Source of the DNA: Tindallia magadiensis
Lineage (GTDB): Bacteria > Bacillota > Clostridia > Peptostreptococcales > Tindalliaceae
Length of the DNA stretch: 64,000 nucleotides
Direction of reading: 5' to 3'
Assembly: GCF_900113635.1 (NCBI RefSeq)
Contig: NZ_FOQA01000008.1
Coordinates: 1 to 64,000 of the forward strand
This document shows, piece after piece, positions 43,665 to 52,776 of the stretch. Made by a program: the position numbers and the translations under genes. Numbering within the stretch: the first letter of the stretch is position 1; each line of letters begins with the position of its first letter. Under the pieces are notes generated by a model that saw only the letters and a list, made by a program, of their open reading frames with translations, did no database searches and was not told the DNA's origin.

Positions 43665-44465
43665 TTATTCTGTGTCAAAAGCAACGATTCTGGAAATACT
43701 GGATTCTCCACCAACAAATTTCCATGGGAAGCATCCTACGATCATTCTTCTGTTTAGCACCTTATCAATTTCTCCACCTACGTTTTCAGCATGGATAATT
43801 TCATGTGGTTTTGGGAATACCTGTACATGCATTGCTTGATACGTTTTTGGCCATTCATAGATTTCATTCAGGCCTTTACCGTATTTTCCTTTTAGATATT
43901 CATCAGCCATCTTTGCTTCGCCTGGTTCCCAGTCACGAATTTTTGTGTTGAAAGGATGGTCAGCGGATCCGCAGTCTACACCAATCCATTTAATTTCCAT
44001 TTCTTTTACCCAATCTACAAAGTCCATAGATGGTCCTGGATGACGAAGCATGTATCTTCTTTCATCGGCTTCTGGTTGGTCCCAACCGTATTTATGGTAG
44101 CCTGTGTTGATGATTAGAATATCTCCTTTTTTCACTTCCACTCGTTCCATAATATCTTTTGGAGTATAGATACCGTAGTCTTCCGCAATATCAGAAAGAT
44201 CTACAATCGCCGCTGGACCCATTAGTTTGTCCATTGGTAAAGAAGCAATATCAGCTCCGGCCGTATCAAAATGCAGTGGACCGTCCAAGTGAGTACCTAC
44301 GTGGTTAGATGTGGTGATTAATTGACCGTTAGCACCGTTTGGCGATAGTCGTTTGAAGAATTTTAACTGTAATGGCTCATAGGTTGGCCAAGGTGGTGTT
44401 TGGGTACTAAGATTTTGAGTTAAGTCATAGGTTTTTACGTTTTTCCATAGATCAAGAATGTTCAT
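43665..44465 (-). CDS. cyclase-family metal amidohydrolase (kynurenine formamidase-like fold)
   Basis: The 266-residue protein has the metal motif HVGTHLDGPLHF (about 56-67), DILIINTGY and WIGVDCGSADHP, which place it in the cyclase/KynB/isatin hydrolase family. These enzymes open or cleave amide bonds using Mn or Zn. In a ureide context, hydrolysis of a cyclic amide is plausible. AAGGAGG lies upstream of the ATG. Confidence 0.85.
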   Translation of the reverse strand: MNILDLWKNVKTYDLTQNLSTQTPPWPTYEPLQLKFFKRLSPNGANGQLITTSNHVGTHLDGPLHFDTAGADIASLPMDKLMGPAAIVDLSDIAEDYGIYTPKDIMERVEVKKGDILIINTGYHKYGWDQPEADERRYMLRHPGPSMDFVDWVKEMEIKWIGVDCGSADHPFNTKIRDWEPGEAKMADEYLKGKYGKGLNEIYEWPKTYQAMHVQVFPKPHEIIHAENVGGEIDKVLNRRMIVGCFPWKFVGGESSISRIVAFDTE

Positions 44466-44534
44466 TGTTAATTCCTCCTTAGAATAATGTGTATATGATT
44501 TATATTTTTACCTTTTCCTGCCGTGATTCTTGCT

Positions 44535-45803
44535 TTAAAGAATGCCGACTCTTTCACCAAAAGCTTCCAGGGCATCTTCAAAACATTTCATTGGTGGTCT
44601 TACTAAACCAGCTCCCACCTGTCCTACTCCCGGATCTTTATGAGCTATTCCGGTATTAATAATCGGTAGAATACCGGTTTCTACTACTTTGCGGATATCG
44701 ATGCCTGTAGGGGTTCCTTTAAAGTCCAGGACAGGTACTTTATAGGTATCGTTTTCTTCTTCGGTTATTTCGTACATGCTTTTTGTAAAGTTAATGGCAT
44801 CTTGTGGCGTTCCGCCTACAAATTGTACAATAGGAATGGCAGCGGCCATGGCGAAGCCACCAACGCCTGCTGTTTCGGTGATAACACTGTCTCCAATGTC
44901 TGGATTGGCATCTTCTTTGCTGTATCCTGGGAAAAACAGTCCATCGATGATTTCCGCTGGTGCTGTAAACCATTGATTCCCCAGACCAGATACTCGTATC
45001 CCAAACTCGGTACCGTTTCGTGCCATGGTATATACCAAGGTTGAATAAGGAATGTTTTCCAGAGGATCCATGGTAGATTTAAAGGCTGGCATGGTCAGAT
45101 TTAAGAAGAAATGATCGTTGCCATTGATAAATCTCATTACTTCTGCCTTTTGTTGGTTATCAAAAGAAGTTTCTATAATATGAGGGGCTAGTTCTCTAAT
45201 GATCAAAGAGGTACCTGCCTTATTTCTATTATGCCCTTCATCTCCCATTTGAACCACTTGTGCCACCATAGTTTTTAAGTCGATAGGACCGGATTTTTCT
45301 AAGGCTTCTTTTAATACCGGTGCCATGACTTCTTCCATCCATTTTAACCGCTTAATCACATCTTCCCCATAAGCACCGTAGCGTAATACTTTTCCAAGTC
45401 CTTCATTAAGGGTACAGTAAGCTTTGTTTTGGAAAGTAGTGTTTTCAATAATCCATACGGGCATCGATGCTGTCACAACGCCTGCCATTGGACCTACGGC
45501 TTGATGATGGTGACAGGAATCAAAGGTAATTTCTCCTGCTTCTACCAGTTGAATGGCTTCTTTCTCGTTAGCGGCAAGTCCCTCATAGATCAGTCCGCCA
45601 ATGACGGCTCCTTTTAAGGGACCGCTCATCTTTTCCCATTGAATTGGTGGTCCTGCATGCAATATGGTTTTTTTATCCATGCCTGGAATATCCTTACCGG
45701 CTACCCCTATGCCCACCAAAGTGGGTTGAGCTTTCAATAGTTTTTCAATGGCTTCTTGATTCGCCTCTTGAATTTTTTGTTTTAGCAATTGACTCACTCC
45801 CAT
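44535..45803 (-). CDS. allG: oxamate carbamoyltransferase subunit (DUF1116, YlbE-like)
   Basis: The 422-residue protein matches DUF1116. An N-terminal helix is followed by the core with KTILHAGPPIQWEKMSGP, SCHHHQAVGPMAGV and GDEGHNRN. With AllF and AllH it is part of the enzyme that splits oxalurate to oxamate and carbamoyl phosphate, the anaerobic end of allantoin breakdown in E. coli. It lies downstream of fdrA and the small FdrA-domain gene. The ATG at 45803 lacks a clear ribosome binding site. Confidence 0.85.
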   Translation of the reverse strand: MGVSQLLKQKIQEANQEAIEKLLKAQPTLVGIGVAGKDIPGMDKKTILHAGPPIQWEKMSGPLKGAVIGGLIYEGLAANEKEAIQLVEAGEITFDSCHHHQAVGPMAGVVTASMPVWIIENTTFQNKAYCTLNEGLGKVLRYGAYGEDVIKRLKWMEEVMAPVLKEALEKSGPIDLKTMVAQVVQMGDEGHNRNKAGTSLIIRELAPHIIETSFDNQQKAEVMRFINGNDHFFLNLTMPAFKSTMDPLENIPYSTLVYTMARNGTEFGIRVSGLGNQWFTAPAEIIDGLFFPGYSKEDANPDIGDSVITETAGVGGFAMAAAIPIVQFVGGTPQDAINFTKSMYEITEEENDTYKVPVLDFKGTPTGIDIRKVVETGILPIINTGIAHKDPGVGQVGAGLVRPPMKCFEDALEAFGERVGIL

Positions 45804-45832
45804 CTTGTTTGTATGTCTTTGGCTATCTTTTT

Positions 45833-46003
45833 TTAAGATAGTTGTTCCAATAGGGCAGCCAATTTTTTATTGCCTCCCGCTACAGGTCTCCAGTCTACAT
45901 GTACTACCTTTTTCTTTTGAGATTTCAGTTCTTTGGAAAAAGACTCTAATCCCACATTCACAATGTTTAGCTCACTGTCAAATAATTGATTAACTTTTGA
46001 CAT
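45833..46003 (-). CDS. small FdrA-domain protein of the oxamate locus
   Basis: The 56-residue protein reads MSKVNQLFDSELNIVNVGLE and ends with VVHVDWRPVAGGNKKL. Short proteins with this N-V-G-L-x-x-F and H-V-x-W-x-P-x-A-G-G pattern sit between fdrA and DUF1116 genes in many Clostridia. AGGAGG lies six bases ahead of ATG 46003; the longer frame from 46018 is not supported. It is likely a small subunit or a separated domain of the carbamoyltransferase. Confidence 0.75.
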   Translation of the reverse strand: MSKVNQLFDSELNIVNVGLESFSKELKSQKKKVVHVDWRPVAGGNKKLAALLEQLS

Positions 46004-46039
46004 GTCTGTCCTCCTCACTCATTACCCGGTTCTTTTGCT

Positions 46040-47596
46040 TTACTGAATCCGTTTCAGTATTTTTTCTACAAATTTTACAGCCTGTGCATTGGATGGTAAT
46101 AAGATAACGCCGGCATCTTCCAGTTTTTTCCGACTTTCTTCCATATCCTGTGGATCGCCTTCTGTTCCACAGATGGAAGCTACCACGGTTAGATGACCAT
46201 TAACGGATTCCATCTGACTTTTTGCTTGTTGGATGGATTCAATCATTTCGCCGGCCGGATCTTCGTGAGCTCCATATCCCAGCACCATATCCATCAACAG
46301 TACCGCTACTTCTTCGTCTCGTCCTTCTTCTACGATTCGATCGGCTCTTCCGGAAGGATCAATCATTGGATGCGGCTTTCCGATGGTAAACTCGTCTTCT
46401 CCCAAATCGACAACGGTATGCTTTTCACTCTTAAATACGTTGGCCAGTTTTCGTTCCGGTTTTTTCGGTTTATTGGAAAAAATTTCTCCAATGCTTTCGG
46501 TTAAAATGGTTTGTGCTTCTTCTGCCAAGGTTCCTCCCGTATAAAGGCCCCGCACATATCTTTGTTTCTGTGAATATTTTGATAGTTCATTTTCCACCAT
46601 CTTGTCGATCAGTTTTTCATCTATTGAAAAACCGTCAAAATCTTTCGGTTTTTCTCCCTTTGAAAGGGCGACAGCCTTTTGAGCCGTGTCTTCTAAACTG
46701 ATACAAGCGTACGCTCCATAAGACTCTATCATTTTTCGATCGCCGTCAATAAAATCAACAATTACCGGTTTGGAGCAGGCTTTTACCCGTTCAAGAATTT
46801 TGTGGGCCACCTTTTCACTAGGGGGCTTTGAAATCAGGACAATCACTTCTGTTTTTTCATCTTTTTCCAGCGCATCAATACCCATCAGCATCATAGTACC
46901 GCCAATTTCTTCTTTCAGATCTCTTCCACCAGTTCCAATTACCTGAGATACGCCGGCACCCAGTTTATCTATGATCACGGAAACTTCTTGGGTTCCGGTT
47001 CCAGAAGCTCCTACAATACCAATGTTTCCAGGTTTTACTACATTAGCAAAAGCCAGTGGTGTATGATTAATGATGGCTGTACCGCAATCCGGTCCCATCA
47101 TTAGTAATCCTTTTTCCTGGGCTAATTCTTTTAACTCTTTTTCTTCTTCAATGCTTACATTATCGCTAAATAACATGACATGAAGGTCTTGTTCCAAAGC
47201 CTTTTTAACTTCATCAAAGGCATATTCGCCAGGAATCGAAAAAATAGCCAGGTTTGCTTCCGGCATCACTTTCATGGCTGACCGTAGGGTTGCCGGTCGG
47301 TAATCTTCTCCTCCAGAGGTTTTCTTCTGGTTTAATAATTCTTTGATCTTTAGAAGGATTTCCTCCATATCGATCTTTTCTTCTCCTTCAAGGGTCACAA
47401 AGAAATCGTTAGCTGTTGCATTTTTAATTTCTTCCGTCAGCAGGCCCAGATTTTCGGCCAGTTCTTTGTTGAGGTCTGTCCCCATGCCGACAATCACTTC
47501 CTGGATGCCTTCTGTCTTTTTTAATTCTTTGGTTACTTGCATCAGAACCACAGAATCATAATAAGCATTCTTTTTTACGTGAGATTTCAAGGTCAT
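46040..47596 (-). CDS. allF: oxamate carbamoyltransferase subunit FdrA
   Basis: The 518-residue protein is related to the succinyl-CoA synthetase alpha subunit: LLMMGPDCGTAIIN, GNIGIVGASGTGTQEVS (nucleotide-fold loop, about 190-206) and IGTGGRDL. An N-terminal FdrA extension (KKNAYYDSVVLMQVT) and C-terminal ligase-like domain are present. It forms oxamate carbamoyltransferase with AllG and AllH. AAAGGAGG precedes the ATG, which overlaps the allH stop as ATGA. Confidence 0.88.
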   Translation of the reverse strand: MTLKSHVKKNAYYDSVVLMQVTKELKKTEGIQEVIVGMGTDLNKELAENLGLLTEEIKNATANDFFVTLEGEEKIDMEEILLKIKELLNQKKTSGGEDYRPATLRSAMKVMPEANLAIFSIPGEYAFDEVKKALEQDLHVMLFSDNVSIEEEKELKELAQEKGLLMMGPDCGTAIINHTPLAFANVVKPGNIGIVGASGTGTQEVSVIIDKLGAGVSQVIGTGGRDLKEEIGGTMMLMGIDALEKDEKTEVIVLISKPPSEKVAHKILERVKACSKPVIVDFIDGDRKMIESYGAYACISLEDTAQKAVALSKGEKPKDFDGFSIDEKLIDKMVENELSKYSQKQRYVRGLYTGGTLAEEAQTILTESIGEIFSNKPKKPERKLANVFKSEKHTVVDLGEDEFTIGKPHPMIDPSGRADRIVEEGRDEEVAVLLMDMVLGYGAHEDPAGEMIESIQQAKSQMESVNGHLTVVASICGTEGDPQDMEESRKKLEDAGVILLPSNAQAVKFVEKILKRIQ

Positions 47597-48447
47597 GCGT
47601 TGTTTCCTCCTTTACGGTTCACTAGTAAACGCTGAGTTTCGTGTATCATTCCATAAATCCAATCTTCTCCGGAGGAACAGCCAATCTCCATTACTTCTTT
47701 AATGGCATCTTCGTACTCTGGTCCTTTAGAAGAAAGAAACATCATTCTGAAAAGCCTTAGCAAATCTTCTGAACATTTACCTTGATTGGCAAATGCAAGC
47801 ATATGTTCACTAACAACCGTGGTTTTTTGTGCGGCCTCATCCACTATCAAATCACCAAACTGGATGGTTTCTTTGGTTGGATGGATCTGTTTCCAGATTT
47901 TCCAAACAAGTATCCGAGCGGCTAAATAATCGTCCATTGATGGCGTTAACCCTTTTCCAAACCCGATAAGGCCTTGAAGGGATTGTTTTATCTTTTGTTC
48001 ATTTTGATTTTCCAGCCCTTGATCGAAGGCGGTAAGGGATAATTGAATTTTTTCCGGCAGTTGCGTTCTCATAAACCCTTCTTTTCCAAAAACATTCAAA
48101 AATTCCTGTAAATATTCCACTTTTTTTTCCAGTATCTCCATGGATTCTCTTTGTTCTATATTTCCGGTGATGCTATGGATATGAAGATCAATAAAGCTAT
48201 CGGGTAAAATACTTTCATCTATCCAGAAATTGTCTTGGTTTTCTAAGGACTCCTTGAGTTCCGGAAAACCTCTTACCCGGAAGCCATTGGGTGGCAGCCA
48301 TCGGCCTTTTGAAACCACCGTTGCCCAAATTCCTTCCTGACTGATAAGGTTAATCGCACTTTCAAAAACAGAATGTACCCGAAAACCCATCCTTTTTTTT
48401 GTCATGCATTGTTGATACAAACTTTTATCCATCGCATCTATTTTCAT
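47593..48447 (-). CDS. allH: oxamate carbamoyltransferase subunit (DUF2877, YlbF-like)
   Basis: The protein of about 284 residues belongs to DUF2877, with the conserved GFGKGLTPSMDDYLA segment and a C-terminal GCSSGEDWIYG. ATG 48447 gives nine bases to an AAGGG site; ATG 48453 and more upstream codons (to 48492) are also in frame. It is the third subunit of the oxalurate-cleaving enzyme and is coupled to fdrA by four-base overlap. Confidence 0.82.
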   Translation of the reverse strand: MKIDAMDKSLYQQCMTKKRMGFRVHSVFESAINLISQEGIWATVVSKGRWLPPNGFRVRGFPELKESLENQDNFWIDESILPDSFIDLHIHSITGNIEQRESMEILEKKVEYLQEFLNVFGKEGFMRTQLPEKIQLSLTAFDQGLENQNEQKIKQSLQGLIGFGKGLTPSMDDYLAARILVWKIWKQIHPTKETIQFGDLIVDEAAQKTTVVSEHMLAFANQGKCSEDLLRLFRMMFLSSKGPEYEDAIKEVMEIGCSSGEDWIYGMIHETQRLLVNRKGGNNA

Positions 48448-48575
48448 TGCCATCAACCCTTGTCTATAATGATACCGTATCACTGGCTTCAATTCATTAG
48501 TGAGAATGAATAAAAGAAATCCTTCTCTTTTGTTAACTATTCCTAAACAGGGTGAACTTTCTGTTTTTTCACATT

Positions 48576-50270
48576 TTATTTAACCTTTTCCTCATCGATG
48601 ATGTCATAAATCTTCAGTGCTATTTGCAGGTTTAACCGATCATCATAGTTTTCCAGATTAGTCCCTGTAATCTCTTCGATTCGCTGAACCCGATAAATAA
48701 TTGTATTGTAATGGGTATACATTTCTTTGGAAATTTTCTTCAGATTTCCACCTAAACGAAAATACATTTTCAACGTTGGAACCAGTTCTGTGTTTTTTTC
48801 TTTATCATATTCTACTAAAAGTTTTAGGATGTCACGGTAAAATTCCTGAAGCTCTGGTTCCAGTTCATCATAGGTGAGTAATTTGTAAATTCCCAGGTCT
48901 GCATAATGAGCAATTCGTTTTTTATCATCCATCTCCATGCCTCTGATGGCACGTTTGGCTTCCCGATAGCTGCGCCAAAGTGCTTTAGGATCTTTGTAGT
49001 TTCGTCCAATTCCTACCTGAATATGTTTCATAGCTTCTAAATCTGAATAATGAATGATTTCATTGCAAAAGGAGAGGATTTCTTTTTTCAGAACGCTGCT
49101 ATCTCCTTCTTTGGAAGATCCGTAAAGAATAATGATTTTATCGCTCTTATTTCCACAAATCATATTTTGTTTATGATGATGGATCAGTCTTTGAACCAAG
49201 CCTAAAATACGAATATTCACTTTATGCATTAAATGGGCCTGTAGTTGCTCTCCTTTTTTATGACGCCGATGTTCAGAGATAGAAATAACGATGGCTGAGT
49301 AGGATAAATTTTTGTCAAAATCAAAATAAGCGGCCCTTTCCAAGGCCCGGTTTTGTTTCATATTGTTTTTAGAAAACAGGTCATCAAAAAACTCTATTTT
49401 GTATTTGCTTTCGATTTCAAACATGGATAATTTTTTTAATATTTCTAGCGCAATAATGGAACTGGAGGATTTGATCATCCGTATTTCCAGACTGGTTAAC
49501 CGCTGATCACTGTCCCAGATATAAATAGCACCAAAGTTTCGATCTTGGGTACAAATGGGAATCGTGTAACGCTTTACTTTTTCTCCGTTCAAATTATCTA
49601 CTGTTTCAAAATGACGGAAATCATTTTCCATATATAATTCGTATTCATTGCCACTTTCCCGATCTTTTTTAAGTATTTCTTCCAGTGCTTCTTTCTTTTT
49701 TTCGTTACAGAAAATAATGTTTTCTTCAAACACGTATTCCCGAATGGCTAAGGTGGATTTTTCAAGACTTTCACAAATGACTTTACCAATGGCTTCCAGG
49801 CCCCCGCCTCGCAGCATGGTATTCAGCAGTTTATTCTGTACCCGGTCAATACGTTCCAGTAGTTCCGTCTGCTGACCAATGATTTTTGTCAGGCTGTTGG
49901 CAATGACTGTAGAATGAGAAAGTTCATAGGGCAGCTTAATCAGTGGAAAGCCCCGTTTATCCGCTTCTTCAAGAATATAAGGCGGAACTTCTTTAATATA
50001 CCGATGGGTTTTAATCCCTAACCCGGCCACTCCTTTTTGGTGAAGCTCTATCACCAGATCATATAATTTATCAGGATCATCTTTGATCACATAAGCGGTG
50101 GTTAGTAAAAGTTCTCCTTCTTCTACCCAGTCTACGATATCCGGAACTTCCATGACATTGACTTTCTGAATGATATTCTCTAATCCTTTTTCTCCTGCCA
50201 AAACATCGGCGTTACTCATAAAGTCTGCCTCTAATAGTTCTTTGACTGTGATTCCTGTTATATTGGTCAT
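48576..50270 (-). CDS. PucR-family transcriptional regulator
   Basis: The protein of about 564 residues has an N-terminal PucR purine-catabolism domain (GITVKELLEADFMSNADVLAG), a GGDEF-like central region, and a C-terminal helix-turn-helix of the PucR/HTH_30 type (LKKISKEMYTHYNTIIYRVQRIEEITG). Such regulators control purine and allantoin genes. ATG 50270 has AGAGG seven bases upstream; GTG 50276 overlaps that site. It lies inside the operon, which suggests self-control of the locus. Confidence 0.87.
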   Translation of the reverse strand: MTNITGITVKELLEADFMSNADVLAGEKGLENIIQKVNVMEVPDIVDWVEEGELLLTTAYVIKDDPDKLYDLVIELHQKGVAGLGIKTHRYIKEVPPYILEEADKRGFPLIKLPYELSHSTVIANSLTKIIGQQTELLERIDRVQNKLLNTMLRGGGLEAIGKVICESLEKSTLAIREYVFEENIIFCNEKKKEALEEILKKDRESGNEYELYMENDFRHFETVDNLNGEKVKRYTIPICTQDRNFGAIYIWDSDQRLTSLEIRMIKSSSSIIALEILKKLSMFEIESKYKIEFFDDLFSKNNMKQNRALERAAYFDFDKNLSYSAIVISISEHRRHKKGEQLQAHLMHKVNIRILGLVQRLIHHHKQNMICGNKSDKIIILYGSSKEGDSSVLKKEILSFCNEIIHYSDLEAMKHIQVGIGRNYKDPKALWRSYREAKRAIRGMEMDDKKRIAHYADLGIYKLLTYDELEPELQEFYRDILKLLVEYDKEKNTELVPTLKMYFRLGGNLKKISKEMYTHYNTIIYRVQRIEEITGTNLENYDDRLNLQIALKIYDIIDEEKVK

Positions 50271-50280
50271 GATCACACCT

Positions 50281-51426
50281 CTATTCCATTTGTTTTTTCG
50301 CTAACCTGTAACTTACATAAGGTGATATTAAATTATACCCCAAGAAAATGGTAAAAATAGGGGAGGTATAGTCCTCATAAAAAAAGAATACCAATAAATA
50401 AAAAATACATCTGCCTGTTGTAAGCAGCAAGACTCTGGTGGCCAGGTTTCCAAGAACATCTCTTTCGTCTTCTGAATATTGTTTGGCATAATAGATCTGG
50501 GCTCCTGTAAGGGGTTTGTTAAAAAAAGCATCTCCCAATCCCACGGTCAGGCTAAAAACAACAAAGGTCCAAAAATCTGGTTTGAATAATACGGCAATGG
50601 AAAGACCAAGGGCTAAAACCCCTATTTGCGTAAGGGTTTTTCTGGTGAAATGACTTCTTAGCTTCAAGTAAACCATATACAATAGGATGGAGGCAATGGC
50701 AAAAGCCGTGTTCAGATAACCCATTACCACTTCACTTCGGGTAAAGGAATATAAGAAGACGCTATTGGCCATGATAATAAACTGGCCATAAGGAGCGTGG
50801 ATGGCATGGGTCAGAAGGATCCGTTTTTGATCTTTGCATCGAAACATCTTTTTAATATTAATGCGAAACATACTCTGAATATTGGTTTTTGGAAGGAAAA
50901 TTCCATTGACCATTTGTGCTGTGACTAATAATAACAAGACATAAATCATAGCATTAAATCCGAACCGACTGATCACTATACCAGATAAAACTGGTGTGCC
51001 GATAGAAGAAGCTTTGGTGACCATTCCGACCATGCTCATAAACGTATCGGCTTCTTCCCTATCCAATTGGTAGGCTTGGTAGTAATTCATATTAAAAAAG
51101 AACAGGCCGTCACCTATTCCTCCAAATATTCCCATCAATGCCGCATAATCATTGACACCTTCCTGAAAAATAGCTGTAATCGTAAATAACATAATAAATG
51201 CAAGAGAAGATCCTATGTAATTTAATTTCATATTAACCAATGCAATCTTATTAGCTATATAGAAAGATAAGAAGGCAGCCGTATAGTTAAACATATTAAA
51301 AAGAGCTACTCCTTGTATGCTTTCTCCTGTCTGCCAAAGGTAAATATTAACAAAAATCATAATAAAACTTTTGAAAATGGAATAGATGGCCTGACTAAAC
51401 ACCATCTTTTTAATACTATCACCCAC
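50281..51426 (-). CDS. MFS transporter
   Basis: The protein of about 381 residues has 11-12 hydrophobic helices and weak MFS loop motifs (GGIGDGLFFFNMNYYQAYQ, VGLGDAFFNKPLTG). The GTG at 51426 has AAGGAGTG six bases upstream, better than the ATG at 51459. Lying between the PucR regulator and carbamate kinase, it may carry an intermediate such as allantoin, oxamate or a ureide. The substrate is not known. Confidence 0.7.
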   Translation of the reverse strand: MGDSIKKMVFSQAIYSIFKSFIMIFVNIYLWQTGESIQGVALFNMFNYTAAFLSFYIANKIALVNMKLNYIGSSLAFIMLFTITAIFQEGVNDYAALMGIFGGIGDGLFFFNMNYYQAYQLDREEADTFMSMVGMVTKASSIGTPVLSGIVISRFGFNAMIYVLLLLVTAQMVNGIFLPKTNIQSMFRINIKKMFRCKDQKRILLTHAIHAPYGQFIIMANSVFLYSFTRSEVVMGYLNTAFAIASILLYMVYLKLRSHFTRKTLTQIGVLALGLSIAVLFKPDFWTFVVFSLTVGLGDAFFNKPLTGAQIYYAKQYSEDERDVLGNLATRVLLLTTGRCIFYLLVFFFYEDYTSPIFTIFLGYNLISPYVSYRLAKKQME

Positions 51427-51533
51427 TGGTTTCACTCCTTTATCAATGATAAATTGCATCCCTTAGAAGAGTCAGAAAGATGACAAGGGATGCAACCAAT
51501 TATACGCACAAGTGTTGTAAGCATTTAAAGGAA

Positions 51534-51558
51534 GAAGGCTTATGGGAATAGCCTTAAA
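51534..51558 (-). terminator. weak hairpin after carbamate kinase
   Basis: AAGGCT-TATGGGAAT-AGCCTT lies ten bases past the carbamate kinase stop. The U tract is poor, so read-through to the MFS gene is possible. Confidence 0.4.
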
Positions 51559-51566
51559 GATTAGGT

Positions 51567-52529
51567 TTAATCGTTAACAATGGTAGTGCCCGTTTTGCCT
51601 TCAATTCCTTCTTTGGCTTTTTCTAAAGAGGTGATCAATGTTTCTCGTCCTGGTGCTGATTCCACAAATCGTAAGGCGGTTTTCATTTTTGGAAGCATTG
51701 ATCCGGGAGCAAAATGTCCTTCTTCAATATACTGGTAAACCTCCTCTTTTGTCAATCTTGTCAATTCTTTTTGGTTTGGTTTTCCAAAGTGAATGGCGAC
51801 TCTTTCTACGGCTGTTAAGATAATCAGTAAATCTACGTCCATCAGTTCTGCCATTTTTGCCGATATAAAATCTTTATCCACCACAGCTGGAACGCCTTCC
51901 AATACACCATTTCCTCTGTCAACCACCGGAATACCGCCACCTCCGCCAGCGATCACCACATGGTTCTGGTCTACCAAGCTTTTGATTAGATTGGCTTCCA
52001 CCACATCCAAAGGTTCTGGAGACGCCACCATTCTTCGATAACCACGTCCTGAATCTTCCTTCATGACGAATCCTTTTTCTTTTTCCATTTTTTCAGCTTC
52101 TTCTTTAGAATAAAAAGAACCTACCGGCTTTGTCGGATTTTGAAATCCGGGATCTTTTTCATCCACTACTACTTGAGTGACCACCGTAGCCACTTCTTTT
52201 TTGATGCCTCGTTTTACCATTTCTTCACGAATGCTTTGCTGCAAATGGTAGCCAATATATCCCTGAGACATCGCACCACATTCTGGAAATGGCATCATTT
52301 CATTTTTCTTATCCGTTGCGGCGGCTGTTTCATAAGCCGCTACGATCTGACCTACCTGCGGACCATTTCCGTGGATGATAATGACTTCGTTTCCTTCTTC
52401 AATCAAATCCACAATGGGCTTGGCTGTCTCTTTTGCTGTTTGTAACTGGGCCTTAGCCGTAGTATCATTAGGATCTGCCTGCAAGGCATTTCCTCCTAAA
52501 GCGATAACAATTCGTTTTTTATCTCTCAT
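51567..52529 (-). CDS. arcC: carbamate kinase
   Basis: The 320-residue protein begins KRIVIALGGNAL and has IIHGNGPQVG, YRRMVASPEP and AGGGGIPV, the substrate loops of carbamate kinase. It makes ATP from carbamoyl phosphate and ADP. Here the carbamoyl phosphate should come from oxamate carbamoyltransferase, giving an energy-yielding route. The allantoin paralogue in E. coli is called AllK; function by neighbourhood, not by sequence alone. Confidence 0.93.
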   Translation of the reverse strand: MRDKKRIVIALGGNALQADPNDTTAKAQLQTAKETAKPIVDLIEEGNEVIIIHGNGPQVGQIVAAYETAAATDKKNEMMPFPECGAMSQGYIGYHLQQSIREEMVKRGIKKEVATVVTQVVVDEKDPGFQNPTKPVGSFYSKEEAEKMEKEKGFVMKEDSGRGYRRMVASPEPLDVVEANLIKSLVDQNHVVIAGGGGGIPVVDRGNGVLEGVPAVVDKDFISAKMAELMDVDLLIILTAVERVAIHFGKPNQKELTRLTKEEVYQYIEEGHFAPGSMLPKMKTALRFVESAPGRETLITSLEKAKEGIEGKTGTTIVND

Positions 52530-52536
52530 TTTTCTT

Positions 52537-52563
52537 CAGCTGACCTTGATCTTGAATCAGCTG
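52537..52563 (-). promoter_or_regulatory. inverted repeat before carbamate kinase
   Basis: CAGCTGA...TCAGCTG, seven-base arms over 27 bp, lies seven bases upstream of the ATG and just after an AGGAGG that has no start codon at proper distance. It could be an operator or an mRNA hairpin acting on translation. Confidence 0.45.
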
Positions 52564-52623
52564 CACCTCCTTTTCGTATGTTTTTGTTTTATATGTCTTA
52601 TTGAGTTTTTTGTTAGGAAAGAG

Positions 52624-52654
52624 CAAGTATCCATATCGATAATATGGATACTTG
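52624..52654. promoter_or_regulatory. long perfect hairpin between permease and carbamate kinase
   Basis: CAAGTATCCATAT and ATATGGATACTTG enclose CGATA. There is no U tract on the minus strand, so it may be a processing or attenuation hairpin or an operator rather than a terminator. Confidence 0.5.
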
Positions 52655-52776
52655 TGGTTACTTTCTATCATTGCTATCAAAGCCTTGTGATATTTACTTT
52701 TTTTGCTATGGTATATACTTTTTAAATGATTGTTTTTTCTAGCATCATGACTTTTTCTAAGGTGTTATGCTAAGCT